A DNA stretch of 22,238 nt, taken from an uncultured Collinsella sp. Its GTDB lineage: Bacteria; Actinomycetota; Coriobacteriia; Coriobacteriales; Coriobacteriaceae. The stretch spans positions 1 to 22,238 of the forward strand of contig CABQHT010000033.1 of NCBI GenBank assembly GCA_902464035.1, in the 5' to 3' direction. Position numbers and translations under genes: made by a program. Below, piece after piece: positions 1-7,335 of this stretch (the stretch's first letter is position 1; the number at the start of each line of letters is the position of its first letter). The notes beneath the pieces were generated by a model. It made no database searches. It was not told the DNA's origin and saw only the letters and a program-made list of their open reading frames with translations.

Positions 1-78
1 CTGCAGTGCGGCCCGAACCCCGTGAGGGCCGGCGCCTTTAGACGCGTGCCGGAAACCCAAGGGTTATACCCTAAGAGC

Positions 79-104
79 AAACCACCCCTTTTAGGGGTGG
101 TTTT
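79..104 (+). terminator. Rho-independent terminator
   Basis: A 9-bp perfect stem (AACCACCCC at 80-88 against GGGGTGGTT at 94-102) closes a TTTTA loop and runs into four T residues. It probably ends a gene lying left of the window. Frame-3 reading of bases 3-41 ends in a stop, which could be that gene's tail, but the fragment is too short to support. The flanking A and T runs mean it could work in both directions. Confidence 0.7.
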
Positions 105-120
105 GATTTCGGGACCCGAT

Positions 121-260
121 TGTCTCGATCTGTAACATCTGGAGGGCCAGGTTGTCTCTATCTGTTACAGATTTAGACAAAGCGTTGGGGTTGAACCGAA
201 CTATCTAAATCTGTAACACTAAGCGCTCAAATTGCCTGCTAAATGTTACAGATCAAGACA
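121..260. repeat. Array of four 17-bp motifs in alternating orientation
   Basis: The motif TGTCTnnATCTGTAACA occurs at 121-137 (+), 163-179 (-), 202-218 (+, first G changed to A) and 244-260 (-). Starts are 42, 39 and 42 bp apart, about four helical turns. At 153-179 a plus copy with one change overlaps the minus copy, giving a near-perfect palindrome. The array lies after a terminator and beyond the 3' end of the DeoR gene, so it is not upstream of a visible promoter. It could be a protein-binding array or a remnant of an intergenic repeat family; function unknown. Confidence 0.75.
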
Positions 261-290
261 AACCGGCGAAAGTGCAGCGGCGCCGGCCAG

Positions 291-380
291 AACCACCACA
301 AAGGTGCCTGTGAACTGCCTCCCATTTCCCGATGTCCAAGAAATGGGAGGCAGTTCACTGTCCCCTTTGTGGTGGTTTTT
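291..380. terminator. Very long hairpin at the 3' end of the deoR-type gene
   Basis: An outer 14-bp perfect stem (291-304 with 364-377) and an inner 17-bp perfect stem (312-328 with 340-356) are separated by a 7x7 internal loop and capped by an 11-nt loop. The plus side ends in five Ts (376-380). On the minus strand it follows the stop of the gene at 385. The outer-arm sequence AACCACCACAAAGG recurs at 15319-15332, so this is probably one of a family of intergenic repeats as well as a terminator. Confidence 0.7.
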
Positions 381-384
381 GTTT

Positions 385-1188
385 TTAGGCGGTGGCGATG
401 ATGAGGGTTGGGGCGTCGATGTCGGTGGTCTCGGCGATTGAGGTGGCGACGGCGTTATTGGGATCACGGTCCATCACGATGGTGTCGACATCGGTCAGTT
501 CGGCGAAGCGGTACATGCCGCGTCCGTTGACCTTGCTCGCGTCCATGAGGGCGACACTTTGACGGGCCGCGTCGATCATGGCCGTTTTGGTTTCGGCCAT
601 CTGCGGAAAGTCGGTCGTAAAGCCGCAGCCGGGAACAAAAGCGCCGGGGCACATGATGGCGAGGTCGGCGTGAATCATCTGCAGCGCCTGCATGGTGAGC
701 GGACCGTACAGATAGCGGTGGCCCTTGCGCAGCGCGCCGCCCAGCATGACGACGTCGACCGAGGGCATGCTCTCGTCGATGTAATCGGCGATGGTAATGT
801 CGGCCGTGATGACGGTGATGCCGTCGCGTTGGTCGAGTAGGCGGACAAATTCGAGTGCCGTGGTGCCCGAGTCGACGAGCAGGGTGTCACCGTCGCTGAC
901 GAGCTCGATGGCGCTTTGCGCGATGGCCTGCTTGGCGGCGACATTGACGTTGATACGGCGATCCTGGGTGGATACGGTCAGTCGCTTCTGGAGCGACACA
1001 GCGCCACCATGCGTGCGGCGCAGCTTGCCGGACTCGGCGAGCGCGTCTAGGTCGGCGCGGGCGGTAACGGAGGACACGCCAAAAGTCTGGGCGATTTCTG
1101 CCACTTGCACTGAGGCGTTATGTTCGAGCATTTCCATAATGGCGGCGCGACGCTCATCGGCGAAAGCTCGGGTTGTTGCATGGGCCAT
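385..1188 (-). CDS. DeoR/GlpR-family transcriptional regulator
   Basis: This 267-aa protein has the usual length and layout of the DeoR family. An N-terminal winged helix-turn-helix spans residues about 8-60, with the recognition-helix region VSSVTARADLDAL and the family hallmark RTHGGAV. A C-terminal sugar-phosphate-sensing (DeoRC) domain follows at about 77-235, including DGDTLLVDSGTT. The ATG at 1188 has GGAG six bases upstream. Family members typically repress sugar-catabolic operons and release DNA on binding a phosphorylated sugar. It is divergent from a class II aldolase gene, with an inverted repeat in the shared intergenic region, so the aldolase and the regulator itself are the likely targets (inference). 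The effector cannot be told from sequence. Confidence 0.92.
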   Translation of the reverse strand: MAHATTRAFADERRAAIMEMLEHNASVQVAEIAQTFGVSSVTARADLDALAESGKLRRTHGGAVSLQKRLTVSTQDRRINVNVAAKQAIAQSAIELVSDGDTLLVDSGTTALEFVRLLDQRDGITVITADITIADYIDESMPSVDVVMLGGALRKGHRYLYGPLTMQALQMIHADLAIMCPGAFVPGCGFTTDFPQMAETKTAMIDAARQSVALMDASKVNGRGMYRFAELTDVDTIVMDRDPNNAVATSIAETTDIDAPTLIIATA

Positions 1189-1255
1189 ATCCGCTCCATC
1201 ATCGTCTGAAATTTGCAGGAATTGTGTTGAGTCTATTTTCGTTCATTTTCTTTTT

Positions 1256-1286
1256 AAGTAAGAAAACGCCTTTCGATTACTTACTT
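1256..1286. promoter_or_regulatory. Candidate operator between deoR-type gene and aldolase gene
   Basis: A perfect 7-bp dyad, AAGTAAG (1256-1262) and CTTACTT (1280-1286), sits in an AT-rich part of the 335-bp divergent region, next to a TATAAA at 1291-1296 that could be a -10 box for the aldolase. The arms are 24 bp apart start to start. AT-rich dyads of this kind are typical DeoR-family targets, but the assignment is by position only. Confidence 0.4.
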
Positions 1287-1523
1287 TTTCTATAAAAGAA
1301 AGATGATCAAAGCTCAAAACTCAATTTCGAACACGCACGCTCGGGTTCGACCCCTTCCGTTTGCTTTTCAAAAATGAAGGTTGGACCTCGCGCGATGACA
1401 ATATCTCGCACATGCATACCCGCTGAATTTCATACAATGAGCGCAGCAAAACGCAAGGTAAAACACCTTGTGAACAACTACGCCCGATGTCCAGATACGG
1501 GCGAGGGAGAGGAGCAAACGCTC

Positions 1524-2381
1524 ATGGCACTTGTTACCACCGAAAAGATGCTCAAGGACGCTCAGGCCGGCCACTACGCCGTCGGCGCGTTCAACGTCGA
1601 GAACCTCGAGTTCGTTATGGCCGTTCTGGCCGCTGCCGAGGAGACCAAGTCCCCCGTCATCATGCAGACCACCCCGGGCACCATCAAGACCGCTGGTCTG
1701 GACTACTTCTACGGCATGGTCAAGGCTGCCGCCGAGCGCGCTTCCGTGCCCGTTGCCCTGCACCTCGATCACGGCGATGGCTATGACCGCTGCATGCAGG
1801 CTTTCCGCACGGGCTACACCTCCGTCATGATCGACGGTTCGCACGAGTCTTTCGAGGACAACATCGCTCTGACCAAGTCCGTCGCCGATGCTGGCCGCGC
1901 CATGGGCGTGCCCGTCGAGGCCGAGCTCGGTAAGGTTGGCGGCAAGGAGGACGACGGTCCCGCGGTTGAGGGCGAGAGCCCCTACACCGATCCGGCCGAG
2001 GCCAAGGAGTTTGTCGAGCGTACCGGCTGCACCTCCCTCGCAATTGGCGTTGGCACCAGCCACGGTGTGTACACGAGCGATCCGCACATCGAGCAGTCCG
2101 TGGTCAAGGCTATCCGCGACGCCGTCGACGTGCCGCTGGTTCTGCACGGCACCTCCGGTGTGCCCGATGAGCAGGTTGCCGAGGCTGTGAAGAACGGCAT
2201 CTGCAAGGTTAACTACGCCACCGAGCTGCGTCAGGCCTACACCAAGGGCTTCATGGCCTACATGGCCGAGAACCCCGCCTGCTTCGACCCCAAGAAGCCG
2301 GCTAAGGAGGGTATGCGTGAGATCACCGAGCTGGTTAAGATTCGCATGACCAACCTCAACTCTGTGGGCAAAGCAGAGTAA
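1524..2381 (+). CDS. Class II fructose/tagatose-bisphosphate aldolase
   Basis: This 285-aa zinc-dependent aldolase cleaves a ketohexose 1,6-bisphosphate to dihydroxyacetone phosphate and glyceraldehyde 3-phosphate in the cytoplasm. Visible landmarks are the catalytic Asp82 and zinc His83 in HLDHGD, the phosphate-loop region MIDGSHESFE at 102-111, zinc His180 in GTSHGVYT and zinc His208 in LHGTSG, followed by KVNYATELR. The C-terminal half resembles the GatY/KbaY tagatose-bisphosphate group about as much as glycolytic FbaA, so substrate is open. Reading frame is open from 1374, but the ATG at 1524 is chosen because it has GAGAGGAG just upstream and begins at the family's normal N-terminus. It is divergent from a DeoR-type regulator, which fits induction by a sugar phosphate. 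Confidence 0.92.
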   Translation: MALVTTEKMLKDAQAGHYAVGAFNVENLEFVMAVLAAAEETKSPVIMQTTPGTIKTAGLDYFYGMVKAAAERASVPVALHLDHGDGYDRCMQAFRTGYTSVMIDGSHESFEDNIALTKSVADAGRAMGVPVEAELGKVGGKEDDGPAVEGESPYTDPAEAKEFVERTGCTSLAIGVGTSHGVYTSDPHIEQSVVKAIRDAVDVPLVLHGTSGVPDEQVAEAVKNGICKVNYATELRQAYTKGFMAYMAENPACFDPKKPAKEGMREITELVKIRMTNLNSVGKAE

Positions 2382-2414
2382 CAGCAAGGGTACTCCGACT
2401 CGCTACATATCCCG

Positions 2415-2539
2415 GGGAGGGACGAGGGCTTAGTTCCCCAATCGTCCTCGGGCATGCAAAAAGCCTCGCTGCGCACTTCGTGCGGCGAGGCTTTTTGCCC
2501 CCTGCGGAAAGATTGGGGAACTAAGCCCTCGTCCCTCCC
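2415..2539. repeat. Perfect 29-bp inverted repeat framing a terminator
   Basis: Bases 2415-2443 are the exact reverse complement of 2511-2539 (29 of 29). The 67-bp interior holds the aldolase terminator at 2456-2498. As RNA the whole 125 nt would fold into a hairpin inside a hairpin. The size and perfect arms resemble a small non-autonomous inverted-repeat element, but no target duplication was recognised. Confidence 0.8.
2456..2498 (+). terminator. Rho-independent terminator of the aldolase gene
   Basis: A perfect 14-bp stem (GCAAAAAGCCTCGC at 2456-2469 with 2485-2498) is topped by a second 5-bp stem (CGCAC, TTC, GTGCG). A-run and T-run on opposite sides make it bidirectional in form. It starts 75 bp after the aldolase stop. 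Confidence 0.85.
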
Positions 2540-2620
2540 AGGTTGACCTACTCGAGGTCGTCGCCCTTGTGGCGTTATGGCTGGAAGGGTGGGGCGTTTG
2601 GGCTACTTTGTTGATGGGGG

Positions 2621-2830
2621 CTAGTATGCCCGGGCTTGGTTAGGGAAGGTTTTGTCTAGGGATGCTTGGAGCTTTTCGAAGGATGCTCGCAAGTTGAGGC
2701 TCTGATTGGTTGAGCGTTTGGCTTTTGTGGTGGGGGAGTCGAGGAGGCCGTCTCTCTGTGTCGGGGGGAAGGAGAAAAGGTTTGCACGATTTAGGGATGG
2801 CTGCTGTGCTGCGTCATTGGAAGAATGCAT
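2621..2830 (-). CDS. Possible small hypothetical protein (69 aa)
   Basis: The only candidate gene in the 544-bp gap between the aldolase terminator and the Nudix-Vsr gene. The ATG at 2830 has a GAGGAGG Shine-Dalgarno about eleven bases upstream, a little far. The product is polar with no recognised domain and ends SLDKTFPNQARAY. Codons are A-rich (AAA, ACA, CAA, AGA), unlike the neighbouring genes, so it may be a foreign or decaying fragment or a chance frame. The remaining bases to 3083 show no other gene; 2970-2985 resembles a short stretch of the intergenic repeat at 7336 and 15346. Confidence 0.3.
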   Translation of the reverse strand: MHSSNDAAQQPSLNRANLFSFPPTQRDGLLDSPTTKAKRSTNQSLNLRASFEKLQASLDKTFPNQARAY

Positions 2831-3083
2831 GCTTATGCGGCCTCCTCGATGTCCACCAAAAGGTTGCGCACGGGGTGTGCTGCTAGGTCCCGTGCGTTGG
2901 CAGTATTATGCCGCGGCTGCCGCAAAGAAGCGCTAAAGAAAGGCTTAACCTGGTTTGGTGTTATGATGAAACTGCAGGTCAGAGGTATTGAGTAACACTC
3001 CTGAAAGGTTTTGGGCTTAAGGGCTTTCTAAGGTTTGTGACGTGGATGTGGCGCGGACGTACGGAGCGTGTGAATGCACGCTG

Positions 3084-4073
3084 TTAGCGCTGCGGCTCTG
3101 CGGCGCGAACCTGCTCGATGACCTTTTCCATGGTGGCGTCGATGCGGTCCTTTTTGAGTTCGCATTCCCAGATGGTTATGGGCGTCCAGCCCATTTCGGT
3201 GAGCGCTGCCACGGCAGCCCGGTCGCGTTCGACGTTGCGACGGAACTTTGCCTCCCAAAACTCAACGTTGCGCTTGGGCTGGCTGGGGTTGCACTTGGGG
3301 CAGCGGTGCCAAAAGCAGCCGTTGACGAAGATGGCGATCTTGCGCCCGGGAAAGGCGATGTCGGGCTTGCCGGGAACCTTCCATTCCAAGCGATAGCCCG
3401 TAAGGCCCGCTGCCCGCAGGCGCTGGCGAACGAGCAGCTCGGGCTTGGTGTTGGCGCGCTTGTTGCCCTTCATGGACTTTTTGATGGCGGCGCGACGGCG
3501 GACCAGTTCGCGCTCGTCAGCGGAGAGGTCCGAGGTATCGATGCCGTCGAGCAGACCTGGTTTGGGGCGTTTTTTGCTATGGCGCTTAGGTGCGCGCTTG
3601 GGTTTGGTAGCGGGGTGTTCGGTCGTGGCGGCCTCGGCGTCGTTGACAGTGCCGTTGGCCTCGAGCCGGTCTTCCTTCAGCTCAATCAGGGCATCAATGA
3701 GCCCCTTGTCTGCGGGCATCCATTCCACCGTGGCAAGCGAGGTGCGCGGAATCCAGCGGATATCGAGCTGGCGGTCGTGCTTCTGGGGCTCATCGGATTC
3801 ATCGGCGAGCGAGCAGTAGTAGCACTCCATGGAGAGATGGAAATCGGGGTAGTCGTACTCAACGGTGTAGAAGTCACGCAGGTTGGTGACCTTCACCTGC
3901 AGCTCCTCCATGAGCTCGCGGCGCACGGCGTCCTCGGGCGTCTCGCCGCGCATGAGCTTGCCGCCTGGGAACTCCCAAAGTCCCTGCATGTCGCCATAGC
4001 CGCGCTGCACGGCAAGCAGCTCGTCAGATCCTTCCTTGCGAATGATCCCAGCGGCAACATGAACAGTCTTCAA
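3084..4073 (-). CDS. Nudix (MutT-like) hydrolase fused to Vsr-like endonuclease
   Basis: A 329-aa two-domain protein. Residues 1-130 are a MutT-type Nudix domain: MKTVHVAAGII start, QRGYGDMQGLWEFPGGK, and Nudix box 38-60 (G-x5-E-x7-REL-x-EE), with Gln59 where Gly is usual. Such domains hydrolyse oxidised dNTPs. Residues 135-190 are a linker with a Lys/Arg-rich patch (157-172). Residues 194-312 match very-short-patch repair endonucleases: ANTKPELLVRQRLR, PGKPDI with the likely catalytic Asp238, VNGCFWHRCPKC with zinc-type Cys/His, EFWEAKFRRNVERD and a late IWECEL. Vsr nicks 5' of T in T:G mismatches left by deaminated 5-methylcytosine. The frame is open much further upstream, but the TTG at 4073 is chosen: AGAGGA lies just before it and MKTVH is the typical MutT beginning. 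No Dcm methylase gene is in the window. A separate Vsr gene merged by a lost stop is the alternative. Confidence 0.85.
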   Translation of the reverse strand: MKTVHVAAGIIRKEGSDELLAVQRGYGDMQGLWEFPGGKLMRGETPEDAVRRELMEELQVKVTNLRDFYTVEYDYPDFHLSMECYYCSLADESDEPQKHDRQLDIRWIPRTSLATVEWMPADKGLIDALIELKEDRLEANGTVNDAEAATTEHPATKPKRAPKRHSKKRPKPGLLDGIDTSDLSADERELVRRRAAIKKSMKGNKRANTKPELLVRQRLRAAGLTGYRLEWKVPGKPDIAFPGRKIAIFVNGCFWHRCPKCNPSQPKRNVEFWEAKFRRNVERDRAAVAALTEMGWTPITIWECELKKDRIDATMEKVIEQVRAAEPQR

Positions 4074-4175
4074 CAGGAGTCCTCTCTCAACATCAACAAG
4101 TGACAGGCTAGCTACCCGTACCTTACACAACGGTAAGGCAAGCGTAAGCCATATCGATGGTAGCCGACTCGGCTT

Positions 4176-4215
4176 CTTGCGACTATAGATGCCGTAGACT
4201 AATCGCAAGAAAGGA
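4176..4215 (+). promoter_or_regulatory. Leader hairpin abutting the ABC-transporter ribosome site
   Basis: CTTGCGA (4176-4182) pairs perfectly with TCGCAAG (4203-4209), and the AAAGGA ribosome binding site (4210-4215) begins at the very next base. The 3' arm could mask or position the site. The sequence GACTATAGAT inside may instead be promoter, in which case the transcript would not contain the left arm. Confidence 0.35.
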
Positions 4216-4221
4216 CTCGGT

Positions 4222-5007
4222 ATGCAAACCACGCACATGGCGACCCCGGTACTGGAGGTCGCGCATCTCGAAAAGGTATATGGAGCGCTGGGCAACGTGA
4301 CCCGTGCGCTCAACGACGTCAGCTTTACCGTCAATCGCGGCGAATTCGTTGGCATCATGGGCGCTTCGGGCTCGGGCAAGTCGACGTTGCTCAACTGCGT
4401 GTCGACCATCGATAGCGCCACAAGTGGCACGATCCGCATCAACGGCCAGGACGTGACGCGCATGAAGCAGGCCAAGCTTTCGCAGTTCCGCCGCGAGGAG
4501 CTCGGCTTTATCTTCCAGGACTCCAACCTGCTCGATACGCTCACGGCACGCGAGAACATCGCCCTGCCGCTCACCATCGCCCGCACAAACTCGGCAGAGA
4601 TCTCGACCCGCGTGCAGGATGTGGCCGCGCGTCTGTCTATTAGCCAGGTGCTCGACAAGTATCCCTACCAGATGTCCGGCGGCCAGCAGCAGCGTGTTGC
4701 CGCGGCTCGCGCACTCGTTACCGACCCCACCATGATCATGGCCGACGAGCCCACCGGCGCCCTCGATTCCAAAAGCGCCCGTCTGCTGCTCGAGAGCCTG
4801 GAGGCCCTGAATCGCCGCCTGCGCGCCACGGTGCTCATGGTCACGCACGACAGCTTTGCCGCCAGCTATACGAGCCGTGTGCTGTTTATTCGTGACGGCA
4901 AGATCTTCACCGAGCTGCGCCGCGGCGACACCGACCGCCGAGAGTTCTTCGACCGCATTATGGAGGTCGTTGCCATGATGGGCGGTGAGGGCTCCGATGC
5001 TCTGTAA
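4222..5007 (+). CDS. ABC transporter ATP-binding protein (BceA/MacB type)
   Basis: A 261-aa ATPase of the group that energises FtsX-like permeases, used for lipoprotein or peptide-antibiotic handling at the cytoplasmic membrane. Walker A GASGSGKST is at 47-55, the Q-loop follows FIFQDSNLLDTLT at 97-108, the signature is MSGGQQQR at 151-158 (Met replaces the usual Leu), Walker B is MIMADEPTG at 171-179, and the H-loop is VTHD. ATG 4222 has AAAGGA six bases upstream. Its last 11 bases overlap the permease start, so the two are translationally coupled and form one transporter. BceAB pairs usually sit beside a BceRS two-component system; none is visible here, so substrate and inducer remain open. 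Confidence 0.93.
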   Translation: MQTTHMATPVLEVAHLEKVYGALGNVTRALNDVSFTVNRGEFVGIMGASGSGKSTLLNCVSTIDSATSGTIRINGQDVTRMKQAKLSQFRREELGFIFQDSNLLDTLTARENIALPLTIARTNSAEISTRVQDVAARLSISQVLDKYPYQMSGGQQQRVAAARALVTDPTMIMADEPTGALDSKSARLLLESLEALNRRLRATVLMVTHDSFAASYTSRVLFIRDGKIFTELRRGDTDRREFFDRIMEVVAMMGGEGSDAL

Positions 5008-7234
5008 ACTCGCTTGGGGCAACGTCCGCCGCGCCGGCCGCGACTACCTCGTCTACCTTTTGACGCTCACCCTGGGCGTCACGGTCTTCTATGCCTTTAA
5101 CACCATCTCGATGCAGGTCGACATCGCCGGAATCGATGAAGAGGGCTTGGCACAGGTTATGGGCAGCATGCTCGGCTACCTGACGTACTTTTTGGCCGGT
5201 GTCATGGCCTTTTTGATGGTGTATGCCAATAACTTCATCATGAAACGCCGCAAGAAGGAGTTTGGCCTGTACCAGGTGCTCGGCATGGGGCGCGGGCGCG
5301 TCGCCACGATCATGGCGCTCGAGACCGTGATAGTATCGGTCGTGGCCTTTGTTGCCGGCATTGTGCTGGGCGTGGGGCTCTCCCAGCTCATGACGTTCTT
5401 TACGGCCTCGCTCTTTAAGACGCAGATTGCCAATTTCCACTTTTTCTTCTCGGCGCATGCGTTCAACCTGACCCTTGCCTGCATGCTCGTGATGTTTGTG
5501 CTTACGCTACTGCTGAACCTTCGAGCCGTGCGTCGTACCAAACTCATCGAGCTTATGGGTGCCGAGCGTCGCAACGAGAGCATCAAGACACGCAACCCCT
5601 GGATCGCGATTGCCATCTTTGCCGTGGGCGTGGTGCTTGTGGGCGTGGCCTATTACCGCCTGCTACGTGATGGGTTCCCGCTAACCGCGACGGACAGCAA
5701 GCTGCAAGAGGCTATGAACCAGTTTGGCATTACGACCGCTATGGTTACAGTGGGCACCTTTGCCCTGTTCTGGGGACTCTCGGGCATGCTTATCAAGCTG
5801 TTGCAGAGCCTGCGCAGCGTGTATTGGCGCGGCCTCAATATGTTTACCGTGCGTCAGCTTTCGGCCAAGGTCAATACGGTGTGCTTTTCGATGGGCGTCA
5901 TCGCGATGATTCTGTTTTTGGCCATTACCTCGGTGACCTGCGGTATGTCGATTGCCAACGTGATGAACGAGAATCTGGAGCGCTATAACCCTGTTGACGT
6001 GTCTCAGACGTATGTCTATTACACGCCCGAAACGCTCGACTACTACAAGGAGTATGTCAATCCGTCTGAGGCCGATCGCATGGTGCTGGCCGATGCAACG
6101 GTCGATTTGTACGCTGCATGGCATGGCGATCGTAAAGATCCCGATAACGTTGCAGACGGTATTAAGGGCAAGTCGGCGGACAACAACGACGAGACCGGCA
6201 AGAAGGTCAATATCGCCGATGTTGCCGGTGAGCATGTGCAGATCGATTCGTATCTGAGTTACCCGCTTGGCGGCTCGGGCCCCTCGGTGGTGGCGGGTGA
6301 GATGTGCAAGGCCATGGGCGAAAAGCTTCCCAAGGCGCTCGAGGGAAGCAACGCCGATGCGATGGGTCTGTATGTGACGCCGGCGAGCCAGTACAACAAA
6401 CTGCGCCAGATGATGGGCGAGGAGCCGGTGAGCATTGGCCGCGACCAGTATCTGCTCACGTGTGATATGGGCGGTGAGCTGGGCGACCTGTACACCAAGT
6501 ATATGGCTGGCGGCCATGCCCTTACCTTGGGCGGGCATACGCTCAAGCCCGCAACCGATAAGTCGGACGAGGACACGGCGGCCATCGCCAACTCGGCGAT
6601 GGGCAGCAATCCCGGTACCGTGGTCGTAGCCGATGAGCTGCTGTCCCAGCTTAATCTGCAACCGTATTCCAGTAATCTGCTCGTTAATTACAAACAGGGT
6701 ATGGATACGACCGAGGCAGACGAGAGCATTAAATACACCTTGCTCGACAATCTACTCGTTGACGGCAAGGAGCCGGGGTCGTGGGGAGTCTTCATCACGC
6801 GTTCCGAGATGTACACGCAAGCAGCGCAGATGAACGGAATGATTAGCTATCTGGCCATCTACATTGGCTTTGTACTGGTCGTTGCGTGCGCGGCGATACT
6901 GTCGATCCAGCAGCTCTCCAATGTGGCCGACGGCAGCCGCAGCTATCGTGTGCTGGCACAGATCGGCTGTGACGACCGCCAGATCCGGCATTCGGTGATG
7001 GCGCAGCAAGCGGTGTTCTTCCTGTTCCCGCTGGCAGTGGGCTTGGCGCACTCTTTTGTGGCGCTCAAGGTGATCATCGAGCTGGTGAGCGTATTCGGCG
7101 ATATGAGCATCGCCGGCACCGTGGGCCTCACCTGCGCGATTTTCCTGGCGGCCTATGGTGGCTACTTCTTGGTAACGTACCTCATGAGCGCCGGCATGGT
7201 ACAAGCTGCCATCGCCACCCGCTACAGCGAGTAA
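4997..7234 (+). CDS. FtsX-like ABC permease (BceB type)
   Basis: A 745-aa membrane protein partnering the ATPase just upstream. It begins MLCKLAWGNVRRAGRDYLVY, the typical amphipathic start of BceB-type permeases. Hydrophobic segments occur near residues 18-37, 56-76, 105-130 and 152-172 (first FtsX domain, with the coupling-helix-like KRRKKEFGLYQVLGMGRGRV before the third), then about 200-220, 245-270 and 300-320. A large, mostly hydrophilic external region of roughly 280 residues follows, and three more segments at about 615-640, 672-695 and 712-735. This 10-TM layout with a big external loop between TM7 and TM8 is the bacitracin/lantibiotic-sensing type. The ATG at 4997 is preferred over 4985 because GGTGAGG lies six bases before it. 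A strong terminator follows. Confidence 0.9.
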   Translation: MLCKLAWGNVRRAGRDYLVYLLTLTLGVTVFYAFNTISMQVDIAGIDEEGLAQVMGSMLGYLTYFLAGVMAFLMVYANNFIMKRRKKEFGLYQVLGMGRGRVATIMALETVIVSVVAFVAGIVLGVGLSQLMTFFTASLFKTQIANFHFFFSAHAFNLTLACMLVMFVLTLLLNLRAVRRTKLIELMGAERRNESIKTRNPWIAIAIFAVGVVLVGVAYYRLLRDGFPLTATDSKLQEAMNQFGITTAMVTVGTFALFWGLSGMLIKLLQSLRSVYWRGLNMFTVRQLSAKVNTVCFSMGVIAMILFLAITSVTCGMSIANVMNENLERYNPVDVSQTYVYYTPETLDYYKEYVNPSEADRMVLADATVDLYAAWHGDRKDPDNVADGIKGKSADNNDETGKKVNIADVAGEHVQIDSYLSYPLGGSGPSVVAGEMCKAMGEKLPKALEGSNADAMGLYVTPASQYNKLRQMMGEEPVSIGRDQYLLTCDMGGELGDLYTKYMAGGHALTLGGHTLKPATDKSDEDTAAIANSAMGSNPGTVVVADELLSQLNLQPYSSNLLVNYKQGMDTTEADESIKYTLLDNLLVDGKEPGSWGVFITRSEMYTQAAQMNGMISYLAIYIGFVLVVACAAILSIQQLSNVADGSRSYRVLAQIGCDDRQIRHSVMAQQAVFFLFPLAVGLAHSFVALKVIIELVSVFGDMSIAGTVGLTCAIFLAAYGGYFLVTYLMSAGMVQAAIATRYSE

Positions 7235-7272
7235 CAAGCGGGCAAAACCGTCGCAAAATCAGAGCGAATAAC

Positions 7273-7313
7273 CGCCGCGAAGGGAGTCCAGCCCCCCCCT
7301 CGCGGCGTTTTTT
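7273..7313 (+). terminator. Terminator of the ABC transporter operon
   Basis: CGCCGCGA (7273-7280) pairs with TCGCGGCG (7300-7307), extended by partial AGGG/CCCT pairing, and runs into six Ts. It starts 39 bp after the permease stop. The same CCGCCGCGAGGG-type stem recurs 200 bp further on and at 15484. Confidence 0.85.
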
Positions 7314-7335
7314 GTCTGACTGATGAGTCTCAAGG

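Noticed and set aside
1..41. Possible C-terminus of a plus-strand gene entering from the left
   Set aside because: Two frames end early (stops at 23-25 and 39-41) and none can be recognised, so no gene is claimed.
121..260. CRISPR-like array
   Set aside because: Units are 17 bp, alternate in orientation and number only four, with no leader or cas genes.
1374..1523. N-terminal extension of the aldolase by 50 residues
   Set aside because: The extra residues are unlike the family, and a good ribosome site precedes the ATG at 1524.
2549..2580. Minus-strand RHKGDDLE-stop reading that looks like a gene end
   Set aside because: An in-frame stop lies immediately upstream, so at most it is a relic.
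4074..4658. Upstream extension of the Nudix-Vsr frame to a 524-aa protein
   Set aside because: It would run antisense through the ABC ATPase gene and lacks similarity to any domain; the TTG at 4073 gives the standard MutT start.
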